Of a DNA stretch of 64,000 bases, positions 22,502-32,030 are shown in pieces. Below the pieces are notes generated by a model. It saw only the letters and a list, made by a program, of their open reading frames with translations, did no database searches and was not told the origin of the DNA. Every line of letters begins with the position of its first letter. Within the stretch, counting starts at the first letter, position 1. A program made the position numbers and the translations under genes. The stretch covers positions 2,501 through 66,500 of the forward strand of contig NZ_LFXJ01000002.1 in assembly GCF_001183605.1 (NCBI RefSeq), written 5' to 3'. Source of the DNA: Lysinibacillus xylanilyticus. GTDB lineage: Bacteria; Bacillota; Bacilli; Bacillales_A; Planococcaceae.

Positions 22502-23386
22502 ATGGATTGGTTTAGTGAAAGGGTTTTAAAAAACGGTTGGGAAAAGCTGATGTCAGAGGAGCTCTGGATGAATATAACAATAGCTTCGGTTAAGATTACT
22601 ATTATCTTGATTGCATCGTGGCTAGCTGTACGATTAGGAAAAAAGTTTATTAAAAAAGTGTTTTTAATGCGTATGCGTTCACCTTTAGACCATTCGGAAC
22701 GTCGACAAACAACAATTTCAAGATTATTACAAAGTGTCATTTCCTATGTTGTTTATTTTTCAGCAATCATTGCTATTCTCTCTATCTTAGAGATTAAGAT
22801 AGCAGGGTTATTGGCTGGAGCAGGGATTGTCGGCTTAGCCATTGGTTTTGGTGCGCAAAGTTTAGTGAAGGATGTCATTACTGGATTCTTTATTATTTTT
22901 GAAGATCAATTTGGTGTTGGTGATTATATAAAAATAAATTCAGCTGAAGGAACTGTTGTAGAAATCGGTTTACGTACAACAAAGATTAATGGTTCTACAG
23001 GGGAGCAGTTTATTATTCCGAATGGTTCGATTGGTGATGTTGTTAATTACTCTGTCAACAACTCTAAAATTTATATAGATTTACAAATGACGACTGATGC
23101 CAATTTTGAAAGAGCTGAGGCTATTATTAAAAAGTATTTAGATACTTTACCTGAAATTCATAAGGAACTTGTAGCAGTACCTGTATTTTTAGGTGTACAA
23201 AATGTTAAGGGTACAGAGGTAACGATTCGTATAGCCGCAGAAACATTACCACAACAACAATACGGGGTGGCTCGTACTATTCGTCGCGATGTTACAAAAC
23301 TCTTTGAAGAAAATAATATACCAATGGCTCATCCGAAAATGATGTTCTATGGTATGAATGGAAATGAAGAGGGGAGAAATGAGTAA
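22502..23386 (+). CDS. MscS-family mechanosensitive channel
   Basis: The 294 residues have three N-terminal membrane segments, with the pore-lining third helix as GLLAGAGIVGLAIGFGAQSLVKD. A beta domain follows (GDYIKI, GTVVEIGLRTTKI, IPNGSIGDVVNYS). These features are typical of small-conductance channels that open on osmotic downshift. AGAGGTGG lies five bases before the ATG at 22502. It overlaps the next gene slightly. Confidence 0.93.
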   Translation: MDWFSERVLKNGWEKLMSEELWMNITIASVKITIILIASWLAVRLGKKFIKKVFLMRMRSPLDHSERRQTTISRLLQSVISYVVYFSAIIAILSILEIKIAGLLAGAGIVGLAIGFGAQSLVKDVITGFFIIFEDQFGVGDYIKINSAEGTVVEIGLRTTKINGSTGEQFIIPNGSIGDVVNYSVNNSKIYIDLQMTTDANFERAEAIIKKYLDTLPEIHKELVAVPVFLGVQNVKGTEVTIRIAAETLPQQQYGVARTIRRDVTKLFEENNIPMAHPKMMFYGMNGNEEGRNE

Positions 23387-23588
23387 TATGGAAGCGAAGA
23401 ACTTTGGTTTAAACGATATTGTTGAAATGAAAAAGCAGCATCCATGCGGCACAAATAAGTGGAAAATTATTCGGATGGGGGCAGATGTGCGCATTAAATG
23501 CGAAGGCTGTCAGCATAGTGTCATGATTCCGCGCCGCGAATTTGAGAAAAAAATGAAAAAGGTTTTAATTTCCGCTAGTGAAGACTAG
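23379..23588 (+). CDS. DUF951 family protein
   Basis: A small protein of about 69 residues with FGLNDIVEMKKQHPCGTNKWKIIRMGADVRIKCEGCQHSVMIPR split across its core. Cys in HPCG and CEGC suggest metal binding; the family is conserved beside ychF in Bacillales and its role is unknown. AGAGGGGAG precedes the ATG at 23379; a second ATG at 23388 is possible. It overlaps the mscS-type gene by eight bases. Confidence 0.88.
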   Translation: MSNMEAKNFGLNDIVEMKKQHPCGTNKWKIIRMGADVRIKCEGCQHSVMIPRREFEKKMKKVLISASED

Positions 23589-23593
23589 TTTTT

Positions 23594-23675
23594 ATCTTCA
23601 ATCAGTAGGTGTTCTGACTCCAACTGATTGAAGATAAAGCCTTCAGACACAATTACGCCAAGGCGAAAATGATAT
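23594..23675 (+). repeat. Intergenic repeat, family B, with perfect hairpin
   Basis: TATCTTCAATCAGT and ACTGATTGAAGATA form a near-perfect stem around a loop with TGTTCTGACTCC. Then come AAAGCCTTCAGACACAATT and ACGCCAAGGCG, related to the blocks at 17048 and 36809. There is no T run on the plus side, so I call it a repeat, not a terminator. Confidence 0.6.
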
Positions 23676-23834
23676 GTGTATTCCATGTGTATTAGACTTT
23701 TTATGAGTGAATCAATATAATAGATTAGGTTATACAGTGATTAATCAGTGAGGACTTTCTACATCCTCACAATATCCGTTAGTACGGGAGATAAGAGCAA
23801 ATTTTAACAGATAATAGAAAGGTTGTGTCCATAC

Positions 23835-24935
23835 ATGGCATTAACAGCTGGAATCGTTGGTTTACCTAACGTTGGAAAATCAACATTATTTAACGCAATT
23901 ACAAAAGCGGGCGCATTGGCTGCAAACTATCCATTCGCAACAATCGATCCGAACGTCGGTATTGTTGAAGTACCAGATGCACGTTTAGATAAATTAACAG
24001 AATTAGTAACACCTAAAAAAACAGTACCAACAGCATTTGAGTTCACAGATATTGCTGGGATCGTAAAAGGCGCTTCAAAGGGTGAAGGGTTAGGGAACAA
24101 ATTCCTTGCTCACATTCGTGAAGTAGATGCAATTTGCCAAGTTGTACGTTGTTTTGTTGATGAAAATATTACGCACGTATCAGGTGGAGTAGATCCAATT
24201 GACGATATTGAGGTCATTAATTTAGAGCTTGCACTTGCTGATTTAGAATCTGTTGATAAGCGATTACAACGTGTTGGCAAAATGGCAAAGCAAAAAGACA
24301 AAGAAGCAATGATTGAAGAACCAATTCTTGTGAAAGTTAAAGAACAATTAGAAAACGGTCGACCAGCACGTGCTGCAGAGCTTTCAGAAGACGAGCTAAA
24401 GGTTATTAAAGGACTTCATCTTTTAACAATTAAACCTATGCTTTATGTGGCGAACGTTTCAGAAGATGAAGTTGCTGACGCAGATAATAACGAATATGTG
24501 CAAAAGGTACGTGAGTATGCAGCTACTGAAGGAGCTCAAGTTATCACAATTTGTGCAAAAATTGAGGAAGAAATTTCTGAGCTTGATGATGAAGAAAAAG
24601 CAATGTTCTTAGAAGAACTAGGCATTAAAGAATCTGGTTTAGACCAATTAATCCGTACTTCATATGATTTACTAGGGCTAGCAACTTATTTCACTGCTGG
24701 GGTACAAGAAGTACGTGCATGGACGTTCCGTAAAGGCATGAAGGCACCACAATGTGCTGGAGTCATTCATACAGACTTTGAACGTGGATTTATTCGTGCA
24801 GAAACAGTTGCTTTCGATGATTTAGTTGAAGCTGGATCTCAACCTGCTGCTAAAGAAGCTGGTAAAGTACGTCTTGAAGGTAAAGAATATGTAGTGCAAG
24901 ATGGCGATATTATGTTATTCCGTTTCAATGTGTAA
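23835..24935 (+). CDS. ychF: Redox-regulated ATPase/GTPase YchF
   Basis: An Obg-family P-loop NTPase that prefers ATP and binds ribosomes. The 366 residues show GLPNVGKSTLFN, DIAGIVKGASKGEGLGNKFL and a C-terminal TGS domain (RAWTFRKGMKAPQCAGVIHTDFERGF in part). The ATG at 23835 gives the conserved start MALTAGIVGLPN. A terminator follows at once. Confidence 0.97.
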   Translation: MALTAGIVGLPNVGKSTLFNAITKAGALAANYPFATIDPNVGIVEVPDARLDKLTELVTPKKTVPTAFEFTDIAGIVKGASKGEGLGNKFLAHIREVDAICQVVRCFVDENITHVSGGVDPIDDIEVINLELALADLESVDKRLQRVGKMAKQKDKEAMIEEPILVKVKEQLENGRPARAAELSEDELKVIKGLHLLTIKPMLYVANVSEDEVADADNNEYVQKVREYAATEGAQVITICAKIEEEISELDDEEKAMFLEELGIKESGLDQLIRTSYDLLGLATYFTAGVQEVRAWTFRKGMKAPQCAGVIHTDFERGFIRAETVAFDDLVEAGSQPAAKEAGKVRLEGKEYVVQDGDIMLFRFNV

Positions 24936-24947
24936 AATACAAACAGG

Positions 24948-24976
24948 GGCAATCTTTAAATGGATTGCCTTTTTTG
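24948..24976 (+). terminator. Terminator after ychF
   Basis: GGCAATC pairs with GATTGCC, followed by TTTTTTT. Confidence 0.88.
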
Positions 24977-25017
24977 TTTATATACTTATCTGAAATTTCA
25001 ATCAGGCGGGGTTAGGT

Positions 25018-26058
25018 ATGAATATATTACAAATAAAAGAACGTGGTTTAGAAATTGAACGTCTAGGTAGATTACCAGAAGATGTGTTAGAGCTTATTTA
25101 CGAGCATCAATTGTTTAAGCTATTCACAGCAAAGGAATTAGGCGGTAAAGATTTAGATCTACTAGAGGGCATAAAAGTATTTCAGAAGATGTCTGTACTT
25201 GATGGCAATTTTGGATGGCTTGTCACAATAGGGGCAGGGGGTAACTCGTTTATTCCGACATTGAACAAAGAGGTTTGTGAAAAAATATTTTCACCAAGAA
25301 ATGCAGTCATAGCAGGCAGTGGCTATCCTACAGGTACAGCAGTAAAAATAGATGGGGGCTATAATGTAACAGGCCAATGGAAATATTGTAGTGGAGCAGA
25401 TTATGCTACAACTTTTACGATGAATTGCTTCGTCGAGAATGACGGTATTAGAACAGATGAAATCATTAGTTGCTCAATAAATAGTGATCAAGTAGAGGTC
25501 TTTAATGATTGGCGAGCAATGGGCTTAAAAGCGACAGCTAGCCATACGATTTGTGTGCAAGATGTTTGGGTACCTGAAGAGGAAACATTTCAATTGGGTA
25601 TAATTAAAAACAAGTATGGAAGTGCGGTACATAGTTTTCCGTTTGGAGCATTTGCAGAAGCTTCTTTTTTAAGTGTTTGCCTTGGGATAACAGAAAACTT
25701 CTTAGAAGAGACAGCTATTTTAGTGAAACAAAAAAACAATGACCCAAGCCGTACTGAACGAATTGGCGCAATACAATTTTTATTGATGCAACAACAGAAG
25801 AACTTTAGACAGCTTGAAGAGCAATTTTATTCATTGTTGAAAGAATACTGGCAAAAACATAAAGAAGGTCAAGAGTTGACTGATGAAGAACTACAACAAT
25901 TTTCTCGGATGAGTAAAGATATTGCAGCAGCTTGTGTAGATATTGCCAACAGCTTAATACGTAGACTTGGTATGGATGCAATTACGGAAACATCTTCGAT
26001 TAATCGTATTTGGAGAAATTTATATACAGCTGCACATCATAGTTTTTTAACGCCATAA
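25018..26058 (+). CDS. Acyl-CoA dehydrogenase-fold flavoprotein
   Basis: The 346 residues resemble the acyl-CoA dehydrogenase/group D flavin monooxygenase fold. Visible features are an N-terminal helical domain (LFTAKELGGKDLDLLEG), the middle beta domain with VTGQWKYCSGADYATTF and WRAMGLKATASHTICVQDVWVP, and a C-terminal helical end SSINRIWRNLYTAAHHSF. The last motif is more like flavin-dependent monooxygenases (HpaB/DszC type) than true dehydrogenases. Substrate is unknown. It is a single gene between two terminators. Confidence 0.8.
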   Translation: MNILQIKERGLEIERLGRLPEDVLELIYEHQLFKLFTAKELGGKDLDLLEGIKVFQKMSVLDGNFGWLVTIGAGGNSFIPTLNKEVCEKIFSPRNAVIAGSGYPTGTAVKIDGGYNVTGQWKYCSGADYATTFTMNCFVENDGIRTDEIISCSINSDQVEVFNDWRAMGLKATASHTICVQDVWVPEEETFQLGIIKNKYGSAVHSFPFGAFAEASFLSVCLGITENFLEETAILVKQKNNDPSRTERIGAIQFLLMQQQKNFRQLEEQFYSLLKEYWQKHKEGQELTDEELQQFSRMSKDIAAACVDIANSLIRRLGMDAITETSSINRIWRNLYTAAHHSFLTP

Positions 26059-26070
26059 ATTTGTGTCAAA

Positions 26071-26104
26071 AATAGAATCTGCTTGGAGCCAAGCAGATTC
26101 TATT
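26071..26104. terminator. Bidirectional terminator
   Basis: AATAGAATCTGCTTGG and CCAAGCAGATTCTATT form a perfect 16 bp stem between convergent genes. Confidence 0.85.
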
Positions 26105-26126
26105 TGTAACGTGACTTCTATCAAAG

Positions 26127-26690
26127 TTATTTCTTTTCCTCGGGCATATATACATAAAGTTTGGGTAATTGAGGATCATCCTGTATTAATGCATTTTTTG
26201 GATATTTGCGCAGCTCTTTATACATGGAAAAATCACCTAATGCACCAGCTATTAAAAAAGCCCCCACTAACACTAAAACAGTACTGTTAAAATAGAAACC
26301 AGCAACTGTCGGGAGGACGCCAGTTGTCCAGAATGGAAGTAATAAAGCTTTTTTCATTGCACGATTTTGTAATGGTTGTTCGGTTGTTGCGTACGCTACG
26401 CCAAGCTCTAAATTTAGGCCATATTTTAATGATTTAAAAGGCACGCCACCGAAGACCATAAAACCAATTAAATGAAAGGCTTCGTGTAAGATAATGAAAA
26501 TAATATACAGAATGACGAAAAGGATGGATCCAATAATCATATTCCAAAATGTTACGGAAAAAGGATCTTTAGTGTAAATATATTGAATCGCCATAAATAT
26601 TAGTACAAGACCACTAGTGACAACGATATTTTCCAACATTAGTTTCTTTATATTGAGTTCAATGACAATAGGTTCTTTATCTGGTAGCAT
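26127..26690 (-). CDS. DUF3267 membrane metalloprotease-like protein
   Basis: The 187 residues have about four membrane segments and the zinc-binding-type motif HEAFH in IIFIILHEAFHLIGFMVFGG, as in DUF3267 (YyaK-like) integral membrane putative metalloproteases. The start at 26690 is chosen because GGAGGATC lies directly upstream. It is convergent with the flavoprotein gene and divergent from rpsF. Confidence 0.82.
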   Translation of the reverse strand: MLPDKEPIVIELNIKKLMLENIVVTSGLVLIFMAIQYIYTKDPFSVTFWNMIIGSILFVILYIIFIILHEAFHLIGFMVFGGVPFKSLKYGLNLELGVAYATTEQPLQNRAMKKALLLPFWTTGVLPTVAGFYFNSTVLVLVGAFLIAGALGDFSMYKELRKYPKNALIQDDPQLPKLYVYMPEEKK

Positions 26691-26752
26691 GAAGATCCTC
26701 CATCCATTCATGAATTAAGTTCATTATATAGAAAGAATTGTTTGTTTGCGAC

Positions 26753-26781
26753 TTGAAAGACATGCGTCTATGTGTTACAAT
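26753..26781 (+). promoter_or_regulatory. Promoter of the rpsF-ssb-rpsR operon
   Basis: TTGAAA and TACAAT are separated by 17 bp. The following leader of about 75 bases contains short inverted repeats (CCTGTGTACAGG). In B. subtilis the S6:S18 complex binds this leader, so feedback control is plausible but not demonstrated here. Confidence 0.65.
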
Positions 26782-26863
26782 TCATTGATGTGAGTAATAA
26801 TTATTACTTGCTCCTTGCTCCCTGTGTACAGGAGAGCCTAAGTCCATAAGGAGGTGTAAACAG

Positions 26864-27151
26864 ATGAGAAAATACGAATTAATGTACATCGTACGTCCAA
26901 ACATTGAAGACGAAGCGAAGAAAGCTTTAGTTGAACGTTTCAACGAAATCTTAACTTCTAACGGTGCAGAAGTCATCGAATCAAAAGAGTGGGGCAAACG
27001 CCGCTTAGCTTATGAAATTCAAGACTTCCGCGAAGGTTTCTACCAAATCGTGAAAGTAAACGCTACTACAGAAGCAATTAACGAATACACACGTCTTGCT
27101 AACATTAGCGAAGATATCATTCGTCACATTGCGGTTCGCCAAGAAGCGTAA
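26864..27151 (+). CDS. rpsF: 30S ribosomal protein S6
   Basis: The 95-residue protein starts [19 protein letters not shown] and ends near [15 protein letters not shown], standard S6. AAGGAGGTG lies upstream. It is first in the conserved rpsF-ssb-rpsR operon. Confidence 0.98.
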   Translation: MRKYELMYIVRPNIEDEAKKALVERFNEILTSNGAEVIESKEWGKRRLAYEIQDFREGFYQIVKVNATTEAINEYTRLANISEDIIRHIAVRQEA

Positions 27152-27195
27152 TCATTTATTTTTAACAAAATGCTGAAAAGGAGGTTGCATTTCTG

Positions 27196-27765
27196 ATGAT
27201 AAACCGTGTCGTATTAGTTGGAAGACTAACAAAAGATCCTGAGCTACGCTATACGCCTAATGGTGTTGCGTCTACAAGATTTACAGTTGCTGTGAATCGA
27301 ACATTCTCAAACCAACAAGGTGATCGCGAAGCTGATTTCATTAACTGTGTTGCTTGGCGCAAACAGGCTGAAAACCTTGCGAACTTCATGCGAAAAGGAA
27401 GTTTAATTGGAGTGGAAGGCCGCATTCAAACAGGCAGTTATGAAGGACAAGATGGTAAGCGAGTATACACAACAGATGTAGTGGCAGATAGCGTACAGTT
27501 TTTAGAACCTCGTAATGGTGGCGGTGCTCCTGCATCTCCTCAATACGGTGGACAGACTTACGGTAATAACCAACCGTCATATGGCGGTGGTCAACCACAA
27601 CAACAGTTTGGTGGTGCTATGCCAGGACAGGGTTCATTTGGCGGCGATGCTTATCAGCAAAATCAACCACCAGTGAATCAGCCGAATTATACACGTGTAG
27701 ATGAGGATCCATTTGCTAATAGCAAAGGACCGATAGAAGTATCTGAGGATGATTTACCGTTCTAA
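27196..27765 (+). CDS. ssbA: Single-stranded DNA-binding protein
   Basis: The OB-fold core (about residues 1-105) begins [21 protein letters not shown] flexible Gly/Gln-rich linker follows, and the acidic tip DDLPF, which recruits replication and repair partners, ends the protein. At 189 residues it is of normal length. Its place between rpsF and rpsR marks it as the essential SsbA. Confidence 0.97.
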   Translation: MINRVVLVGRLTKDPELRYTPNGVASTRFTVAVNRTFSNQQGDREADFINCVAWRKQAENLANFMRKGSLIGVEGRIQTGSYEGQDGKRVYTTDVVADSVQFLEPRNGGGAPASPQYGGQTYGNNQPSYGGGQPQQQFGGAMPGQGSFGGDAYQQNQPPVNQPNYTRVDEDPFANSKGPIEVSEDDLPF

Positions 27766-27803
27766 TACTTCTAAAATAAAAAATGATAAGGAGGAGACAC
27801 ACT

Positions 27804-28040
27804 ATGGCACCACGTCGCGGAGGCCGCAAACGCCGTAAAGTTTGCTACTTCACTGCTAATAACATTACGAATATCGACTATAAAGATGTGGATTTATTAA
27901 AAAAATTCATCTCTGAGCGCGGTAAAATCTTACCACGTCGCGTAACTGGCACTAGCGCTAAGTACCAACGTAAATTAACTTCAGCTATCAAAGTTTCTCG
28001 TATCATGGGATTACTTCCATTCGTAGCAGAAGACAAATAA
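27804..28040 (+). CDS. rpsR: 30S ribosomal protein S18
   Basis: The 78 residues start [20 protein letters not shown] and contain [19 protein letters not shown], standard S18. AAGGAGGAG lies upstream of the ATG at 27804. A terminator follows. Confidence 0.98.
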   Translation: MAPRRGGRKRRKVCYFTANNITNIDYKDVDLLKKFISERGKILPRRVTGTSAKYQRKLTSAIKVSRIMGLLPFVAEDK

Positions 28041-28052
28041 GATATAAATAAA

Positions 28053-28092
28053 GGCACAACAAGGTTTAATTAACTTTTGTTGTGCTTTTTTT
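28053..28092 (+). terminator. Terminator after rpsR
   Basis: GCACAACAA pairs with TTGTTGTGC, followed by TTTTTTT. Confidence 0.9.
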
Positions 28093-28142
28093 ATTCGGCT
28101 CATCGGCGCTCCCAGGCGAGCGCCTAGTCGGAACGGAAATCA
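28093..28142 (+). repeat. Family A repeat, 3' fragment
   Basis: GCGAGCGCCTAGTCGGAACG followed by GAAATCAATC matches the reverse complement of 43966-43998 and the end of the 12959 copy. It lies directly after the rpsR terminator. Confidence 0.6.
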
Positions 28143-28646
28143 ATCATACGTTATTGTGATGACCTTATTTTACCTCAGTAATTACTCTATATATTACCAT
28201 TTGCTATTAGTATAAGAATTTATTACACTTTAAGAGACATAAATAAAGAAAATATGAAATGTTAGAGATTGAGAAACAAAATGCTATCGTATTTCTAAAA
28301 CGTATGAATGAGAAGAACAATCGACTAAGTAACATTTTAAAAAACAAAACGGCTTATAATCATTTCGATTAAAAGCCTTTTTTCATGTATTAGTAACTGT
28401 CGTACGCTACTCATTTCTAATGTTGAAAATTTAAATATATATAAAGAAGAACTTAAATAAAGAATGAATTTGTTATGCTTTTTCGGTAAAAAATCTCCTA
28501 TATAGCCTTGTATTTTACGCTTTAGTCATTGGTTCTACAAAATTAATGACAAAGCGTCCAGTTGTTCTTAGCGTTTTTTGTTCAATAACCTGAAAAAATG
28601 GTACAATAAAAGTCAGTAAGTTTGACTGAAAAAAGGAAGGTTTTCA
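28143..28646. other. A/T-rich gap before yybS
   Basis: I see no supported gene. A hairpin at 28351-28384 (GGCTT-TAATC / GATTA-AAGCC then six T) looks like a terminator, but its parent transcript is unclear; it may mark a lost gene. Confidence 0.5.
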
Positions 28647-29588
28647 ATGCCGAATAATCAAACAAAGGCGCTTGTACAAGGCTCAATGATGGTCGCAATC
28701 TTTACGATTCTAATGCTTATTTCTGCATATGTACCATTCATTTTTATAGTAAGTCTAATATTTGCTCCACTACCGATTGCTTGGTATAGCGCAAATTACA
28801 AGCGTTCATCATCAATATTTGTAGCTGTAGTAGGCTGTATCTTAACCACTTTAACGAGTGGCATAACTATGGTACCATTTGCCTTTATTTTGGCATTACT
28901 TGGTGTCGTTATAGGAAGTGCAATTAATCTAAAGAAGAGCAAACTTTACCTATTCATGTCATCGGGGGTTACTGTTCTTCTGTCAATGGCAATTGTCTAT
29001 GTTGCCTATGTTCAATTTGCTGGTATCAATATCATTAGCATGAGCATGGAGATGTTACGCGAAAGTTATGAGCAATCAAATGAACTTGCAAAAACTATGA
29101 CAGGTCAAGAAGCGTTTCAGCCAGAGATAATTGAGGCTATGTTAAAAACAATTGAGCTGACAATACCTGCAACAGTAACAATCTCTGCTTTTATGACAGC
29201 ATTTATAATCATAACGTTAAATTTACCTATATTAAAACGTCTTGGTTTAGATGTACCGAAATTTGCGCCGTTCCAAAATATGCGTCTACCACGATCTATT
29301 TTATGGTATTACATGATTGTTTTATGCATTAATTTATTTATGCGTCCAGAAGCTGGATCTACATTAGATATTATTGTTTTAAATGTTTCTTATGTTTTAT
29401 GGATGTTATTAATCCTGCAGGGGATTTCCTTTATACATTACTTTATTTCTAAAAAGGAAATGCCGAATGGTGTAAAATGGGTAGCTACTTTGTTAGCCTT
29501 ACCACTATCATCCTTTATGATATTGCTAGGCATTGTAGATTTAGGTTTCGACGTACGTTCACTTGTGAAGGGGAAAACTAAAGAATAA
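28647..29588 (+). CDS. yybS: YybS-type membrane protein (DUF2232)
   Basis: The 313 residues are largely hydrophobic, with about eight membrane segments. They start with a charged cap and the block QGSMMVAIFTILMLISAYVP. DUF2232/YybS proteins sit directly before gdpP in Bacillales; their function is unknown, though the fold resembles substrate-capture subunits of transporters. Twelve bases separate it from gdpP, so the two are probably cotranscribed. Confidence 0.9.
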   Translation: MPNNQTKALVQGSMMVAIFTILMLISAYVPFIFIVSLIFAPLPIAWYSANYKRSSSIFVAVVGCILTTLTSGITMVPFAFILALLGVVIGSAINLKKSKLYLFMSSGVTVLLSMAIVYVAYVQFAGINIISMSMEMLRESYEQSNELAKTMTGQEAFQPEIIEAMLKTIELTIPATVTISAFMTAFIIITLNLPILKRLGLDVPKFAPFQNMRLPRSILWYYMIVLCINLFMRPEAGSTLDIIVLNVSYVLWMLLILQGISFIHYFISKKEMPNGVKWVATLLALPLSSFMILLGIVDLGFDVRSLVKGKTKE

Positions 29589-29600
29589 GGGGCTGATGTA

Positions 29601-31574
29601 ATGGGGACTTTTAGAAAACGACCAATCCGCTATCCGCTTTTTGTTCTTTCCATTTTTGGCATTGTGACGTTCGTGCTTCTATGTATTTGGAATATTGGGA
29701 TAGGTATCGGCTATGGAGTAGGTTTTGTTCTATTAATGGCCTATACGTGGAAGGTAGAAAAGATTACCTTTGAAGAAACAGAAAAGCATATTGAATCCAT
29801 CTCTTTCCGCATGAAAAAAGTTGGGGAAGAGGCATTGCTTGAAATGCCAATTGGGATATTACTTGTCAATGATCAATATGAAATAGAATGGTCGAATCCA
29901 TATATGCAAGGCGTTTTAAATATGGATAATTTAGTAGGTGAAGGAATCGTTAATATATCTGACGACATTTACGTGCTAATGAAGAGCGAGGAGACAAACG
30001 AAGATACGATTACACTCCGTGATCGTAAATATCGAGTTTATTATAAAAAAGAAGAGAACTTATTATATTTCTTTGATATCACTGAGCAGATAGCTATTGA
30101 AAAACAATACTTTGCAGATCGTACAGTTATTGCAATTTTATTTGTTGATAACTATGACGAAATTACGCAAGCAATGGATGATCAGCCTCGTAGTTTAACG
30201 AATACGATGGTGACATCAATTGTTAATGATTGGGCGGCTGAGCAAGGGATATTTGTGAAGCGAATATCATCCGATCGTTTTTTAGCTGTATTAAACGAAT
30301 CTATTTTAATGGAACTTGAAAAGAAAAAATTCGCCATTTTAGATACAATCCGAGAAAAAACAGCGCAAAAAAACATGTCATTGACATTAAGTATTGGGGT
30401 TGGCGCAGGATCATCTTCATTAGTAGAGCTTGGTGAACTAGCACAATCAAGTTTAGATCTTGTTTTAGGCCGTGGTGGTGATCAGGTTGCTATCAAGCAA
30501 CCTTCAGGGAAGTTAAAATTCTATGGCGGGAAAACTAATCCTGTTGAGAAACGTACACGCGTTAGAGCACGTGTTATTTCCCATGCACTACGTGATTTAA
30601 TTCAAGATAGTGACCAAGTATTTGTTATGGGACATAAAAACCCTGATATGGACTCTATTGGTGCCTCTGTTGGTGTACGTAAAATGGCACAGATGAATGA
30701 TGTGAAGGGCTATGTTATCATAAATTTTGAAGAATTAAACGGAAGTGTAACCCGTTTAATGAATGAAATAGAAAGTAAATCGGATTTCTATGAAAATTTC
30801 CTAACACCAGAGGAAGCTGCGGCAAGAATGACCGAAAAATCATTGCTCGTAATAGTCGATACGCATAAACCGGATTTAGTCATCGAATCACAATTATTGA
30901 AGTTGGCTGAAAAAGTTGTGGTGATTGATCACCATCGTCGAAGTGAGGATTTTATAGAAAATCCAACGCTTGTTTATATGGAGCCATATGCATCGTCCAC
31001 AGCTGAGCTTGTAACAGAGTTACTCGAGTATCAACCAAAACGTGCGAAGATTAATATGCTAGAAGCTACGGCATTGCTGGCGGGAATTATTGTCGATACG
31101 AAGAGTTTTACATTACGTACAGGAGCCCGTACGTTTGAAGCGGCTTCTTATTTACGGACAAATGGTGCCGATACAGTACTTGTACAGCGATTGTTAAAAG
31201 AAGATGTAGATACGTATATTGAGCGTTCTAAAATAGTGCAAACTGTTAAGTTCGTGAAGCCGGGTATTGCTATTGCTGTAGGCGAGGAAGCAAAAGTGTA
31301 TGATTCCGTACTAATAGCGCAAACAGCAGACATTTTACTAACAATGAAGGATGTAGGTGCTTCATTTGTCATTGCGCATCGTTCAGATGGCAAAATCGGT
31401 ATAAGTGCAAGATCGCTTGGCGAGGTAAACGTGCAGCTTATTATGGAAAAGCTAGGCGGCGGCGGGCATTTAACAAATGCAGCTTGCCAAGTTGAAGCAA
31501 GTTCTATTGCTGGAGTAAAAAAACATTTAGAAGAGGCCATAAATGAGGTACTCGAAGGGAGTTCTGAATCATGA
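29601..31574 (+). CDS. gdpP: Cyclic di-AMP phosphodiesterase GdpP
   Basis: GdpP lowers cyclic di-AMP and so affects cell-wall homeostasis and beta-lactam tolerance. The 657 residues contain two N-terminal membrane segments, a PAS domain, a degenerate GGDEF-like domain ([15 protein letters not shown] region), and a DHH/DHHA1 phosphodiesterase. The last shows [26 protein letters not shown] and [12 protein letters not shown]. It overlaps rplI by four bases. Confidence 0.96.
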   Translation: MGTFRKRPIRYPLFVLSIFGIVTFVLLCIWNIGIGIGYGVGFVLLMAYTWKVEKITFEETEKHIESISFRMKKVGEEALLEMPIGILLVNDQYEIEWSNPYMQGVLNMDNLVGEGIVNISDDIYVLMKSEETNEDTITLRDRKYRVYYKKEENLLYFFDITEQIAIEKQYFADRTVIAILFVDNYDEITQAMDDQPRSLTNTMVTSIVNDWAAEQGIFVKRISSDRFLAVLNESILMELEKKKFAILDTIREKTAQKNMSLTLSIGVGAGSSSLVELGELAQSSLDLVLGRGGDQVAIKQPSGKLKFYGGKTNPVEKRTRVRARVISHALRDLIQDSDQVFVMGHKNPDMDSIGASVGVRKMAQMNDVKGYVIINFEELNGSVTRLMNEIESKSDFYENFLTPEEAAARMTEKSLLVIVDTHKPDLVIESQLLKLAEKVVVIDHHRRSEDFIENPTLVYMEPYASSTAELVTELLEYQPKRAKINMLEATALLAGIIVDTKSFTLRTGARTFEAASYLRTNGADTVLVQRLLKEDVDTYIERSKIVQTVKFVKPGIAIAVGEEAKVYDSVLIAQTADILLTMKDVGASFVIAHRSDGKIGISARSLGEVNVQLIMEKLGGGGHLTNAACQVEASSIAGVKKHLEEAINEVLEGSSES

Positions 31575-32017
31575 AAGTAGTATTTTTAAAAGATGTTAAA
31601 GGAAAAGGGAAAAAAGGAGAAGTAAAAAATGTAGCAGATGGCTATGCACAAAACTTCTTAATTAAAAATGGCTATGCTGCTGAAGCAAATGCACAAGCAA
31701 TAAGTCAATTAGATGGTCAAAAGAAATTAGAAGCGAAAAACGCTGCTGCAGAATTAGCTGAAGCGGAAGCATTAAAAGAGAAATTAGAAGCTTTAACAGT
31801 AGAATTAAAAGCAAAATCAGGTGAAGGTGGTCGCCTATTTGGCTCAGTATCTACAAAGCAAATTGCTGATGCACTTCAAAAAGCGCATGGCATAAAAATT
31901 GATAAACGTAAAATGACTTTAAGTGATGGAATTCGTGCGCTAGGCTTTACAAATGTACCTGTAAAACTACATCATGAAGTATCTGCAACTTTAAAAGTTC
32001 ATGTAACGGAAGAATAA
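31571..32017 (+). CDS. rplI: 50S ribosomal protein L9
   Basis: The 148 residues start [19 protein letters not shown] with [16 protein letters not shown], standard L9, then the long central helix and C-terminal domain. The ATG overlaps the gdpP stop, implying coupling. Confidence 0.98.
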   Translation: MKVVFLKDVKGKGKKGEVKNVADGYAQNFLIKNGYAAEANAQAISQLDGQKKLEAKNAAAELAEAEALKEKLEALTVELKAKSGEGGRLFGSVSTKQIADALQKAHGIKIDKRKMTLSDGIRALGFTNVPVKLHHEVSATLKVHVTEE

Positions 32018-32030
32018 GGGGCGACGATCC

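Noticed and set aside
23594..23637. Terminator after the DUF951 gene
   Set aside because: The stem is strong but has no T run on the plus strand, and its flanks belong to the family B repeat.
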